From positions 9,920,001 to 9,984,000 of the forward strand of contig NZ_CP045096.1 of NCBI RefSeq assembly GCF_009184865.1: a DNA stretch of 64,000 bases, read 5' to 3'. Positions 1-10,817 of this stretch are shown here, in pieces. The translations under genes were made by a program, and so were the position numbers. Under the pieces are notes generated by a model that ran no database searches, was not told the DNA's origin, and saw only the letters and a list, made by a program, of their open reading frames with translations. Within the stretch, counting starts at the first letter, position 1. Each line of letters begins with the position of its first letter. This DNA is from Streptomyces phaeolivaceus. GTDB taxonomy: Bacteria > Actinomycetota > Actinomycetes > Streptomycetales > Streptomycetaceae.

Positions 1-102
1 CGGCGGGTCTTCCAGGCCCTGGACGGCGCCTACACCAGCTGGCCCTGGACCTACTTCGCGGACCCCGAGAAGGAGTTCGCCCGCCACCACCGCCGCGCCT
101 GA
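1..102 (+). CDS. C-terminal end of an unidentified protein (partial)
   Basis: The reading frame is open from the first base and stops with TGA at 100-102, giving 33 residues that end in FARHHRRA. Third positions are nearly all G or C, as in real genes of this region. The piece is too short to assign to a family. The rest of the gene lies outside the window. Confidence 0.6.
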   Translation, partial: RRVFQALDGAYTSWPWTYFADPEKEFARHHRRA

Positions 103-274
103 GCCCGCACTGGTCCCGTCCCAGGTCCCGCCGGACCCGCCGCCGGTCCCGCCCGGTCACCACGGCCGTGCCCGAGCGCACACCGCTCCCGCCCGGCCGA
201 GGACGGCGTACGCGCGCACCGGTCGGCCCGCGTGCCGTCCCTCCGCCCTCCCACCTCCCACCCCGGACTGCCCC

Positions 275-2224
275 ATGACTCTGCCCGACACCGCCACCGA
301 CCCGGTCGCCGCCGATCGCACCTTCCAGGTGGATCTGCGCGGTCTCGTCGATCTCCTCTCCCACCACCTGTACTCCAGCCCCCGGGTCTACCTGCGCGAA
401 CTGATGCAGAACGCGGTGGACGCGCTGACCGCCCGGCACACGCTCGAACCGGCCCCGGCCCCGGCCCCGGCCCCGGCCCCGGCCCCGGCCCCGGCCCCGG
501 CCCCGGCCCCGGCCACCGGACACGGCCCCGACCCGGCCACCCCCGCCGACGCCTTCGGCATCCGTCTGTACGCCGACGGCTCGGTGGTCCGCGTCGAGGA
601 CGACGGCGTGGGTCTCACCGAGGCCGATGTGCACACCTTCCTCGCCACCATCGGCCGCAGCAGCAAACGCGCCGAGCGCATAGCCGAGCAACGGGCCGAT
701 TTCATCGGGCAGTTCGGCATCGGCCTGCTCTCCTGCTTCCTGGTCGCGGACGAGATCCACGTCCTCAGCCGCTCCGCCCGCACCCCCGACGCGCCCGCCG
801 TGGAGTGGCGGGGACGCGGCGACGGCAGCTACACCGTCCGCACCCTGCCCGCCTCCGCCCGCCCCCGACCCGGCACCACCGTCACCCTGACACCGCGCGC
901 CGACGCGGGGGAGTGGACCCGCCCGGCCCAGGTGCACGCCCTGGCCAGGCACTTCGGCTCCCTGCTCCGCCACCCCGTCACCTTCGACGACGGCACGGCC
1001 GGGGCACACGGGCCGGGCGGCCGGGGCGCGCCCGTGAACCCCGAGCCCGCCCCCTGGTCCCGTACGTACCCGACCCCTGGCGCCCGTTCCCGCGCGCTGG
1101 CCGCGTACGGCGCCGACGTCTTCGGGTTCACCCCGCTGGACACCATCGAGCTGGACCTGCCGGCCGTGGGCCTGAAGGGCATCGCCTGTGTGCTGCCCGA
1201 GACGGTGCCGGCCGGGCGCCGCCACGGACACCGCGTGCACGTCAAGGGCATGCTGCTGTCCGAGCAGGCCGAGGAGATCCTGCCCGAGTGGGCGTTCTTC
1301 GTCCGCTGCGTCGTCGACGCCGAGAGCCTGCGCCCCACCGCGTCCCGCGAGTCCCTGTACGAGGACGACACCCTCGCCGCCGTCCGCGACGCCCTCGCCG
1401 AGCGGCTGCGCGACTGGATCGCCCGCGCCGCCGCCAGCGACCCCGACCTGCTCTCCCGCTTCCTGCACGCCCACCACCTGGCCGTGAAGTCGCTCGCCGT
1501 GCACGACGACGAGATCCTGCGGATGCTGCTGCCCTGGCTGCCGTTCGAGACCACCGACGGACACACCACCCTCGACGAGTTCGCCCGCGCCCACCGCACC
1601 GTGCTCGTCACCTCCAGCGTGGAGGAGTTCCGGCAGGTCGCCGCGATCGCCTCGGCCGCCGGACTCGGCGTCGTCAACGGCGGCTACACCTACGACCGCG
1701 ACCTGGTCCACCGGCTGACCGAGATCCGGCCCGAGGTCGCCGTCGCCGACCTCGACCCGGCGACCCTCACCGCCCACCTCGACCCCGTGGACCGGGAGAC
1801 GGAGCTGGCCGCCGCGGCCTATCTCGCCCAGGCCCGCGACGCGCTCGCCGTCTTCGACTGCGACGTGGCGCTGCGCACCTTCCAGCCCGCCTCCGCGCCC
1901 GCCCTCCTGATGGACAGCCGCGAGGCACGGCACGAGCGCACCCGCTCCCAGCTCGCCCGTGAGCAGGAGGGCGGCCTGTGGGGCGACATCCTCGGCGCCC
2001 TGCGCCAGGAGGCACCGCGCGCCCAGCTCATCCTGAACCAGCTCAACCCGCTGGTCCGCACCGCCGTCGCCATCGACGAACCCGAACTGGCCCGCACCAG
2101 CGCCGAAGCCCTCTACGGGCAGGCCGCGATGCTGTCCCGGCGCCCGCTGAGGCCCTCCGAATCGAGCCTCATCAACCGCTCCTTCCTCGACCTGCTCGCC
2201 CACGCCCTCCGCAAGGACAGCTGA
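275..2224 (+). CDS. HSP90-family ATPase (HtpG-like)
   Basis: This 649-residue protein carries the GHKL-type ATP-binding fold of HSP90 chaperones: the helix with ELMQNAVDA (about residues 42-50), the DDGVGL loop (about 108-113) and the GQFGIGLLS lid segment (about 145-153). The middle domain follows; the C-terminal part is shorter and less HtpG-like, as in the actinobacterial HSP90-family group that sits next to TPR genes. An alanine-proline run of about 22 residues is inserted between the first ATP-binding helix and the DGVGL loop. The stop codon is followed after two bases by the start of the TPR gene, so the two are surely co-transcribed and probably act together. The client is unknown. Cytoplasmic. 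Confidence 0.9.
   Translation: MTLPDTATDPVAADRTFQVDLRGLVDLLSHHLYSSPRVYLRELMQNAVDALTARHTLEPAPAPAPAPAPAPAPAPAPAPATGHGPDPATPADAFGIRLYADGSVVRVEDDGVGLTEADVHTFLATIGRSSKRAERIAEQRADFIGQFGIGLLSCFLVADEIHVLSRSARTPDAPAVEWRGRGDGSYTVRTLPASARPRPGTTVTLTPRADAGEWTRPAQVHALARHFGSLLRHPVTFDDGTAGAHGPGGRGAPVNPEPAPWSRTYPTPGARSRALAAYGADVFGFTPLDTIELDLPAVGLKGIACVLPETVPAGRRHGHRVHVKGMLLSEQAEEILPEWAFFVRCVVDAESLRPTASRESLYEDDTLAAVRDALAERLRDWIARAAASDPDLLSRFLHAHHLAVKSLAVHDDEILRMLLPWLPFETTDGHTTLDEFARAHRTVLVTSSVEEFRQVAAIASAAGLGVVNGGYTYDRDLVHRLTEIRPEVAVADLDPATLTAHLDPVDRETELAAAAYLAQARDALAVFDCDVALRTFQPASAPALLMDSREARHERTRSQLAREQEGGLWGDILGALRQEAPRAQLILNQLNPLVRTAVAIDEPELARTSAEALYGQAAMLSRRPLRPSESSLINRSFLDLLAHALRKDS
451..514 (+). repeat. 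Hexanucleotide GGCCCC tandem repeat in the HSP90-like gene
   Basis: Ten and a half copies of GGCCCC in frame encode an Ala-Pro run. Units are six bases, so slippage would change length without shifting the frame. It lies inside the ATP-binding domain. Confidence 0.95.
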
Positions 2225-2226
2225 CG

Positions 2227-5205
2227 ATGCCGACCGCACCCGCACCCCACCCCCAGAGCACGGACGAGCTGTTCCAGGCGCTCCAGGAGAACCACCAGCG
2301 CCCCTACGGCCGCACCCGCACCGTCACCGCCGAGGAACTCGTCGACGCCGCCGAGCAGTTCGACGAGCCCCTCCCACTGGTCCGCGCCCTCCTGGAACTC
2401 CAGGAGGCGTACACGTACGGCTCCGAACCCCGGAAGTCGCCCGTCGTCTTCGCCCGGCTGCTCAACCTCTTCGACGAACAGCCCGACGTCTTCGACGAGA
2501 GCCTGCGCCATCAGCTGTTCTGGCGGTTCAAGTGGGTGGCCAACGCCCTGCTCCAGCTGCCCGAGGTGCCGCTCGTCAGCCTGCGGCAGTGGCTGACGGA
2601 GATGCGCGACCGGTACGAGAAGGCCGACCTCGGCCTCCAGCCCTACTACGGCCAGGCCTACCAACTGGCCTCCCACGTCGGCGAGGACACCACCCTCGCC
2701 TACGAACTGTGGGCGAGCCGCACCCGCGTCCGGCTCAGTGACTGCGAGGCCTGCGAGATCTGCGAGCGCGCCCTGCACCACCTCGCGGCGGGCGACGACG
2801 AACGGGCGCTGCGCATCTGGGAACCCGTCCTGGCCGGGAAGGAGTCCTGCAAGGAGGAGCCGGCCCGCTCCGTCTCGCACGCGCTGCTGCCCCTGTTGCG
2901 CACCGGCCGTGTCGACGAGGCCCGCGAACTGCACCTCGCCGGCTACCGCGCCTGCCGCCGCAACCTCTCCATGTCCCAGGAGGTCGGCCGGCACCTGGAG
3001 TTCTGCGCGCTCACCGGCAACGAGGCACGCGGCCTGGAACTCCTCGCCGAGAACCGCAACCTGTTCGACGAGGTCGACTCGCCGCTGGCCCTGCTGAGCT
3101 TCCTCACCGGCGTCGAGGTCCTCCTCCGGCGCGTGGAACTCCTCGGCCAGGGCGACCTGCCCGCCGCGGGGTACGCGGGCCGCACCTGGACGGTGTCCGG
3201 CCTGCGCGCCGAGGTGCGCGACCGCGCCGACGACATCGCCGCCCGGTTCGACGCCCGCAACGGCACCACAACCCACACCGACCGCCGCAGGACCCGCCTC
3301 GACCGCGCCCCGCTCCTGGACGCGCTGGAACTGACCCTGCGCACCCGCGGCCTCGACGACATCGCCCGTACGGCACCGGCCGCCGCCCCCGCCGCCCGTA
3401 CGGCCGCCGTCGTCCCCGACGCGCTCCCCGAACTCATCCTCCGGGCAAGGGAGTTGGAAGAGCAGGCGCACCCGGACGCGCCGGCCTGCTGGGCTCGGCT
3501 GCGTACGCTCGTCGCCGCCCGCGACTACAGCCACCCCGACGACCCGGCCGTGGGCCCGCTCGTACGACTGCGTGCGGACCTGCTGGAGGACGAGGCGAGC
3601 CGGGCGGCCCAGAAGGAGGAGTTCGCCGACGCCGCCGACCTCTACGAGGACGCGGCGGCCCTGTACGACGATGCCGTACTGCCGCAGCACGCGGCGCTCG
3701 CCCGCGCCTGCGCCCTGCTCACCACCGCCCAGATCCCCGCCGAGACACCGGGGGCGGGCGCGGACGAGGCCGAGGCCACTGACGGGGTGGAGGCGAAGGC
3801 CGTCGAACTGACCGCCGCCCACGCCTCCATGGTCCGGCTGCACGAGGAGACGCCCGGCCTCACCCCGTCCCAGGAGGCCCGCCTGCTGCGGCTGCGGGGC
3901 AACGCGCTCGGCCTGCGCCTGCAGACGACGGGGAGCGAGGAGCACATCGCACCGGTCCTCGCCGAGGCGGACGCGCTGCACGCCTTCGCCACCCGGCACG
4001 ACCTCGCCGGACAGATCTCCGGCGCCCTGCTGCTGCGGACCACCACCCACGCCATCGCCGGTGACCTGCCCACCGCCGTCGCCGAGATCGACGCCCTCCT
4101 CGACCGGCTGAAGGCCCACGGCCCCGCCTGGCACCTGCCCCGCACGCTGGGACTGCGCGGCCGGCTCCAGTTCGGCCTCCGGGACGCCGAGGCCGCACAC
4201 GCCGACCTGACCGAGGCCCTGCGACTCACCGCCGACTGGCCGGCCGACGCGGTCGACACCGGCCGCCTGTACGGCGATCTGGCCCAGGCCTGCCTGCGCC
4301 TGGGCCGCCCCGACGAGGCGCTGCGGCACCTGACGCGCTCCGCCGAGCTGGGGCTGCGCGGCGGCAGCCGGACGGACGCGTTCTGCACCTACAGCAACGC
4401 CGCACAGCTCAGCCTCGACCTCGGCCGGGTCGAGGACTGCATCGCCCTGCTCGACTCCCTGCTGGCCGAACGGGACGTCGTGGCCGGGGAGGTGGACGAC
4501 CGGCTCGTCGCGCAACTGAGGCTGACCCGCGCCCGCGCGCTGCAGGAGGGCGAGGACCTCAAGGCCGCCACGGCGGAGTTCGTCGCCCTCGCCGCCGAGT
4601 CGGCCGGCTGGGACGACGACCCCGGGAGCCACGCCATGATCGCCGGGGAGACGGCCGTACTCCTCGCCGAGTCCGGCGAGTTCGGCCGGGCCCGAGAGGT
4701 CGCGGACCAGGCACTCGCCGCGCACGCCCTGGCCCCGCGCTACGAGCAGCTCAGCAACTCTCTGCGCGAGCTGGCCCGGCTCCAGGCCCAGCGGCAGGGC
4801 CCCGACGGACTGGCCGACGCCCTCGCCCTCCTCGCCGACGCGGGCCGGATCGCCGACGAGGCCCGCGCCGCCGCGTACCAGGCCCACGGCCGTTCCCTGG
4901 ACAGCGCCCTGGCCTACGAACACGGCCGGGTCAACGCCTACGCCGGTGAGTACCAGGACGCCCTGACCGCCCTGGAGAAGGCCCTCACCCTGCTCGGCGA
5001 ACCGGGACGCGACGACGACCACGCCGGCGAGTGGGCCGAGTGCGTCCGCCTCGCGGGCGCCGTCGAGGGCATCTACCTGGAACGCACCGCCCCCGCCCTC
5101 ACCCGCCTCGACAGGGCGGTCACCCACCTGACCGCGCTGGGCCACGCCACCGAGGAGACCGAGCCCCTGGTCGCGTTGGCGGCCCAGCTCCGCGACGAGC
5201 GGTGA
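2227..5205 (+). CDS. Large tetratricopeptide-repeat protein
   Basis: The ATG at 2227 follows the HSP90-like stop by two bases and gives 992 residues. Alternating helices with TPR-style spacing (A at positions 8 and 20, G/A-rich turns) fill the chain, for example around residues 600-880, where blocks such as LGLRGRLQFGLRDAEAAHAD and DLAQACLRLGRPDEALRHLT are plain. No enzymatic domain or membrane segment is seen. TPR proteins are docking scaffolds; the tight coupling to an HSP90-family gene suggests a co-chaperone or client-presenting role, which is inference. The reading frame extends further upstream, but that part overlaps the HSP90 gene in another frame and has no TPR pattern, so the ATG at 2227 is chosen. 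Confidence 0.85.
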   Translation: MPTAPAPHPQSTDELFQALQENHQRPYGRTRTVTAEELVDAAEQFDEPLPLVRALLELQEAYTYGSEPRKSPVVFARLLNLFDEQPDVFDESLRHQLFWRFKWVANALLQLPEVPLVSLRQWLTEMRDRYEKADLGLQPYYGQAYQLASHVGEDTTLAYELWASRTRVRLSDCEACEICERALHHLAAGDDERALRIWEPVLAGKESCKEEPARSVSHALLPLLRTGRVDEARELHLAGYRACRRNLSMSQEVGRHLEFCALTGNEARGLELLAENRNLFDEVDSPLALLSFLTGVEVLLRRVELLGQGDLPAAGYAGRTWTVSGLRAEVRDRADDIAARFDARNGTTTHTDRRRTRLDRAPLLDALELTLRTRGLDDIARTAPAAAPAARTAAVVPDALPELILRARELEEQAHPDAPACWARLRTLVAARDYSHPDDPAVGPLVRLRADLLEDEASRAAQKEEFADAADLYEDAAALYDDAVLPQHAALARACALLTTAQIPAETPGAGADEAEATDGVEAKAVELTAAHASMVRLHEETPGLTPSQEARLLRLRGNALGLRLQTTGSEEHIAPVLAEADALHAFATRHDLAGQISGALLLRTTTHAIAGDLPTAVAEIDALLDRLKAHGPAWHLPRTLGLRGRLQFGLRDAEAAHADLTEALRLTADWPADAVDTGRLYGDLAQACLRLGRPDEALRHLTRSAELGLRGGSRTDAFCTYSNAAQLSLDLGRVEDCIALLDSLLAERDVVAGEVDDRLVAQLRLTRARALQEGEDLKAATAEFVALAAESAGWDDDPGSHAMIAGETAVLLAESGEFGRAREVADQALAAHALAPRYEQLSNSLRELARLQAQRQGPDGLADALALLADAGRIADEARAAAYQAHGRSLDSALAYEHGRVNAYAGEYQDALTALEKALTLLGEPGRDDDHAGEWAECVRLAGAVEGIYLERTAPALTRLDRAVTHLTALGHATEETEPLVALAAQLRDER

Positions 5206-5207
5206 TC

Positions 5208-5240
5208 CGGCGGGCACCTGCCCCGACCAGGTGCCCGCCG
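5208..5240. terminator. Strong hairpin terminator
   Basis: A perfect 13-bp stem (5208-5220 with 5228-5240) and 7-nt loop begins three bases after the TPR stop codon. It could serve both the TPR gene and the convergent oxidoreductase remnant. No T-tract, as is common in GC-rich actinobacteria. Confidence 0.8.
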
Positions 5241-5245
5241 CCCGT

Positions 5246-5773
5246 TCAGGGCGTCAGCACGACCCTGCCGAACACCGTGCCCGCGTCCAGGGGCAGCACT
5301 TCGTGGACGACCGTGCGCGGCCTCCGCGAACTGGGCGGCCCGTACGGCCTGTCTGTCGGGGGCGGGCACGGTGTCGGCGTTGAAGGTGGCGAACGACAGC
5401 GAGGCGCGGAAGGCGTCCAGCAGCCGCACACCGAAGTCCGCGGGCGGCGGTCAGCCGAGCACTCCGACGGCCACATGGCGGCCGTCGGCGTTCAACTTGG
5501 CCAGGAAACCGGGAAGTCGGGGACCCGCCACGACATCGATCACCGCGTCGAAGCCGGCCGGCGCGTCCGGGCCGCCCGCGCCGGAGCGGTTCAGGACATG
5601 GGTCGCCCCCAACTCCCGCAGACGGGCGCCGCGTTCCTGCGACGACGTGGTGACCACGAGGTGTCCACTCCCTCGCCCACCGAGGTCACGCGCCCGGCCA
5701 CCTCGCTGCCGAGGACAGGGCCCTCCCGGAAGCCGTACGAGGCGAGCGTTCCCCGGCGGACAGGATCCAGCAC
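5246..5773 (-). pseudogene. Truncated, frameshifted NADPH:quinone oxidoreductase-like gene
   Basis: Reading the minus strand, pieces of a zinc-binding dehydrogenase/quinone reductase (MDR superfamily) appear in successive frames. FREGPVLGSEVAGRVTSVG lies near 5730-5670, VTTSSQERGARLRELGATHV and a downstream Rossmann segment near 5660-5455, LLDAFRASLSFATFNADTVP near 5425-5360, and the usual family ending VLPLDAGTVFGRVVLTP at 5300-5246. At least three frame changes and an internal deletion (the nucleotide-binding Gly-rich stretch is missing) make it non-functional. The N-terminus is absent; homology stops about 15 bases before the first iron box, so the siderophore cluster abuts the break. Confidence 0.8.
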
Positions 5774-5787
5774 CGTTGATCGTGAAG

Positions 5788-5806
5788 TTAGGGTAGCCTA
5801 CCCTCT
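5788..5806. promoter_or_regulatory. Iron box (DmdR/IdeR-type operator)
   Basis: TTAGGGTAGCCTACCCTCT matches 14 of 19 positions of the actinobacterial iron box, with a 7-1-7 core palindrome AGGGTAGCCTACCCT. It lies 36 bp before the AMP ligase start, so repression by Fe-bound DmdR/IdeR is expected. Confidence 0.8.
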
Positions 5807-5841
5807 CTGGGCTGGGAGGCAGCTCCTCGAAGGGAAACCAA

Positions 5842-7467
<1,626 letters not shown>

Positions 7468-7471
7468 GCGC

Positions 7472-8695
7472 ATGTCGAACCAGACAACAACACGCGTCCT
7501 CGTCGTGGGCGCGGGCCCCGTCGGAATGGTCTGCGCGCTGGCGCTGAATCGGCGCGGTATCCCGGTGACCGTTCTCGAGTCCGAGCCGGCGCCGGTGCGG
7601 GATCAGCGCGCGGCGACCATCCATCCGAGCACACTGGAGATGCTCGACGCCCTGGGCGTCACCGAGAAGATCCGGGCGCACAGTCTGCTCTCGAGCACCT
7701 ATCGCTTCCACGACCGGCCGACCGGAGAGGTCGTGGCGGAGTTCGATCTCGGCCGGCTCAAGGACGAGGTCCGGTTCCCGTACGTACTGCAGTACGAGCA
7801 GTACAAGCTGACCGCTGCCATCGCCGAGGAATACGCGAACGAATCCGACTTCGACGTCCGGTTCTCCCACACGCTGACCGGTCTGACCCAAACCGCGAGC
7901 GGCATCGAGGTGGAGTACACCTCACCCGCCGGCCCAGAACGCATGGCGGCGGCCTACGTCGTCGGCTGTGACGGTGGCCGATCGACGGTACGCAAGCTCG
8001 CCGGTATCGAATTCGAAGGATTCACCTATCCGGAGCGGTTCATCAAGATCGCGACCAGCTTCGACCTCAAGACCGTCAAGCCGGATCTGGCGTTCCGCAA
8101 CTACTTCTCCGACCCCCATGAGTGGGCCAACGTGTTCAAGGTGAGGGGAGAGACGCCCGAGGGGCTCTGGCGAGTGATCCTGCCGATCGGCCACGACGAG
8201 GACGACGCCACCGCGTTGTCACCGGCGCGCGTCGAGCAGCGGCTGCAGAAGTTCCTCCCGAAGACCGGCTCGTACGACGTCGAGTACCGCAACGTCTACC
8301 CGGTCAATCAGCGCGTGGCCGCGACCTTCCGTCAGGGGCGCATCCTGCTCGCCGGCGACAGCGCGCACGTCAACAACCCGATCGGCGGCATGGGCATGAA
8401 CGGCGGCATCCATGACGCCGTCAACCTGACGGAGAAGCTCGCGAAGGTGATCGCCGGTGCGGCCGGCGACGACCTGCTCGACCTTTACAGCCGCCAGCGC
8501 CGCCATGCCGCGGTGAACTACGTACAGGCCCAGACGATCGCCAACAAACGGCTGTTGGAAGAACGCGACCCCGAGGTGCGTCGACACAACTTCGACGAAC
8601 TGCGCCGCACCGCCGGGAAGTTCGACACCGCCCGGGCCTACATGCGCCGCGCGGCCCTGTTCGACAGCCTGCAAGACGCTGCCGCCATCACCTGA
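7472..8695 (+). CDS. FAD-dependent aromatic monooxygenase (MhpA/PHBH-like)
   Basis: A 407-residue class A flavoprotein hydroxylase. It has the N-terminal FAD motif VVGAGPVGMVCALALNRRG, the DG motif CDGGRSTVRKLAG (about residues 168-180) and the GD motif LLAGDSAHVNNPIGGMGMNG (about 290-310). Relatives hydroxylate aromatic or heteroaromatic acids with NAD(P)H and O2. It begins four bases after the AMP ligase stop, so it very likely hydroxylates the ring of the acid that the ligase activates, or a precursor of it, creating an iron-binding ortho-hydroxyl. No signal peptide; cytoplasmic. Which ring position and substrate cannot be read from sequence. Confidence 0.85.
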   Translation: MSNQTTTRVLVVGAGPVGMVCALALNRRGIPVTVLESEPAPVRDQRAATIHPSTLEMLDALGVTEKIRAHSLLSSTYRFHDRPTGEVVAEFDLGRLKDEVRFPYVLQYEQYKLTAAIAEEYANESDFDVRFSHTLTGLTQTASGIEVEYTSPAGPERMAAAYVVGCDGGRSTVRKLAGIEFEGFTYPERFIKIATSFDLKTVKPDLAFRNYFSDPHEWANVFKVRGETPEGLWRVILPIGHDEDDATALSPARVEQRLQKFLPKTGSYDVEYRNVYPVNQRVAATFRQGRILLAGDSAHVNNPIGGMGMNGGIHDAVNLTEKLAKVIAGAAGDDLLDLYSRQRRHAAVNYVQAQTIANKRLLEERDPEVRRHNFDELRRTAGKFDTARAYMRRAALFDSLQDAAAIT

Positions 8696-8720
8696 GGAAC
8701 ACGATCCCGGGTTCGCCGAG

Positions 8721-8754
8721 TCTGGTGCGGCACAACGCGCCGTACTGCACCAGA
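8721..8754. terminator. Possible hairpin terminator
   Basis: An 8-bp perfect inverted repeat (TCTGGTGC with GCACCAGA, 18-nt loop) lies 26 bp after the monooxygenase stop. It could end the AMP ligase-monooxygenase operon. Confidence 0.45.
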
Positions 8755-8829
8755 CGGTGAAATCCACTCAGGAGGTGTTCTTGATCCCTACCGAGGGGGT
8801 TTTGTAGTCCGTAGCCCCGTGGGGTGCCA

Positions 8830-9552
8830 GTCGTCGGTGGACGGCGGCTCGGGCGGATGTGCCCGGCCTGTGGTGACCGGCTGAGGCCTGATGCTCAGCC
8901 GGGCGCCGTGTACTGCTCGTATGTGTACGACGCCGGGGGCGCTGCGCAGCGGGAGCTGCGTCGGCTGGATGCCGAACGGCAGGCCGACGAAGCAGCCCAG
9001 GCCCACCTTTCCTCGATGGTTTCCCTCTGGGTGCCGACACCGGAGGCGTACTGTGTCTGGGCAACGGATTTGGCTCGGCGCGGAGCTGTCGGCGTGGTAC
9101 CCGGACCATCCAGATCTCCGCGGTGGGCCTGGAAGCCGACGTACCCAGGCCGACCCTCGCCTGACCTGGGCCACCGCCCCAGCCGAAGATCTGGCACATC
9201 ACGTTCCCGGCGCGGCAGACGCCGTGGTGTGCGACTCGGCGATCTGGAAGACCGACGTGCCACAGGTGTTCGCCGCCGTCCACCACCCCGACGAGACCAG
9301 CGCGCGCACCGGACCGTCGCTGAACACCTTGATCCGTCAGACCGCGGCCCGTGACTGCCCGTGCTCGACACCGAGATCGTCGCTCAGCACAGCACAATGG
9401 CCGAGAAGAAGGCGTGGCTGTCGAGTCCGGTCTTCGCCCGACCCGACGGGGAGTTCACGCACGCTCAGCGGAAGGACAACCTCGACAAGGCGTACTCGCT
9501 GACCACCCCCGACACGCCTACCGTGGCGAGCTGGCTCGCGGTGGTCGCGTAG
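8830..9552 (+). pseudogene. Degenerate unidentified coding remnant
   Basis: Coherent protein-like pieces occur in changing plus-strand frames. A Cys-rich stretch (CPACGDRLRPDAQPGAVYCS, near 8858-8917) resembles the zinc-ribbon-like small proteins of actinobacterial mobile elements. ADAVVCDSAIWKTDVPQVFA and following residues lie at 9215-9352, and LDTEIVAQHSTMAEKKAWLS onward continues to the stop at 9550-9552 in another frame. I do not recognise the family. The need for frame changes and the absence of a start argue for a decayed gene, perhaps from an integrative element. Confidence 0.4.
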
Positions 9553-9764
9553 CGGCCCAGGCTGTCACTCGCCGACGGTCAGGCGCCCGTTCACCACCAG
9601 CTCCTGCACCGTCATGCGGAGAAAGCCGGAACCTGCCTGCCGAGGCATCGGGCTGATCCCACGGGCATCGAAGGTCGCCACCCGGTATCCGGCGCCGACC
9701 GGCGCCAGGACCTGGTGCAAGGACCTGGTGCAAGGGCCATACGTTGCCCTGCCGTTGCTTTGTT

Positions 9765-10511
9765 TCAGCCCAGGCCCAGTACGGCGTCGAGTCCGACCGT
9801 CACTCCGGTGAGACTGGGGACGGCGCGTAGCGCGGTGAGCACTCCGGGCATGAGGGACTCGCGTGTTACGGAGTCGTATCGCAGCCTCAGAATCTCGCCG
9901 TCGACGCCGAACAGCACCTCTTGCGAGGACATGAACCCACGGACTCGGACCGAGTGTACGGAGACTCCGTCGATCCGCCCGCCCCGCACGCCATGTGGGT
10001 CGAGGTAGGTGGCATCGGGTGACGGGGCGCAGCCCGCTTCGGCGCGAGCGCGACCGATCAGTTCGGCCGTGTGCTGCGCCGTTCCCGATGGCGCGTCCAC
10101 CTTGTCAGGGTGATGCATCTCGATGATCTCGACAGACTCGAAGAACGGGGCGGCCTTTGCGGCGAACTTGGTCATCAGCACCGCACCGAGCGAGAAGTTC
10201 GGAACGACGAACACGCTGACGTCACCATGGTCGACCAGCGCGGCACGGATCTGCTCCACAGCCTGCTCGTCGAAGCCGGATGTCCCCACCACCACATGAA
10301 TGCCTTGCTTGATGCACCACTGGACTTGCTCGTGGGCAACGTCCGGCGGCGAGAACACGAGCACGACATCAGCGTTGTGGTCGACGATGTCCTGCACGTC
10401 GTCATCAATGTCGATCTCGGCAACCACGGTCAAGTCGGAGCTTGCCTCAATCGCGCGGACCGACGCCACGCCCATCCGCCCGCGGGCCCCCAACACAGCA
10501 ACTCGAGTCAT
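9765..10511 (-). CDS. dapB: 4-hydroxy-tetrahydrodipicolinate reductase, iron-regulated copy
   Basis: This 248-residue protein is full length for DapB. It has the NAD(P)-binding GARGRMG motif (residues 8-14) and the catalytic signature EMHHPDKVDAPSGTA, with the His pair and the Lys that handles the tetrahydrodipicolinate ring. It should reduce 4-hydroxy-tetrahydrodipicolinate to tetrahydrodipicolinate, normally the second dedicated step of lysine/DAP synthesis. A housekeeping dapB would not need an iron box, but one touches this start codon, so this is a pathway-dedicated copy. Its product or a dehydrogenated form could feed a pyridine-carboxylate or lysine-derived part of the siderophore; that is inference. 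The transcript may be nearly leaderless. Confidence 0.9.
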   Translation of the reverse strand: MTRVAVLGARGRMGVASVRAIEASSDLTVVAEIDIDDDVQDIVDHNADVVLVFSPPDVAHEQVQWCIKQGIHVVVGTSGFDEQAVEQIRAALVDHGDVSVFVVPNFSLGAVLMTKFAAKAAPFFESVEIIEMHHPDKVDAPSGTAQHTAELIGRARAEAGCAPSPDATYLDPHGVRGGRIDGVSVHSVRVRGFMSSQEVLFGVDGEILRLRYDSVTRESLMPGVLTALRAVPSLTGVTVGLDAVLGLG

Positions 10512-10529
10512 ATGGTTAGCCTAACCTAT
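10511..10529. promoter_or_regulatory. Iron box of dapB
   Basis: On the minus strand the site reads ATAGGTTAGGCTAACCATA, 16 of 19 matches. Its edge touches the last base of the dapB start codon, so bound repressor would cover the transcription start region. Confidence 0.85.
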
Positions 10530-10817
10530 GTTGACCGCCCGGCTCCAGTGTCTGAGTCTCACGGATGGGATCTGCGAACGGGGCGGATCCGGACGCCAGA
10601 AGCTGCTTCAGCGGCGCAAGCGTTATCAAGCCGGAGGGCCGAACGCGTTGACGTGCACTGGTTGGCTGCGGATGTGAGCCCTGACTCTGGCTCTGGCTCA
10701 ACTTGCGTGGGGTAGTTGCTCTCCGTGATGGTGAGGGCTCGCGGAATCGAACGGGAAGTTGCCCGAAAAGAGGGGGACTTGCTGTTCGCGGGGTGAACGT
10801 ACGGGGCCGCGAACGAC

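Noticed and set aside
2113..5217. A 3.1-kb open frame antisense to the TPR gene
   Set aside because: In very GC-rich DNA the complement of a gene often stays open. It has no family similarity, is Gly/Gln/Val-rich in a repetitive way and lies fully opposite a good gene.
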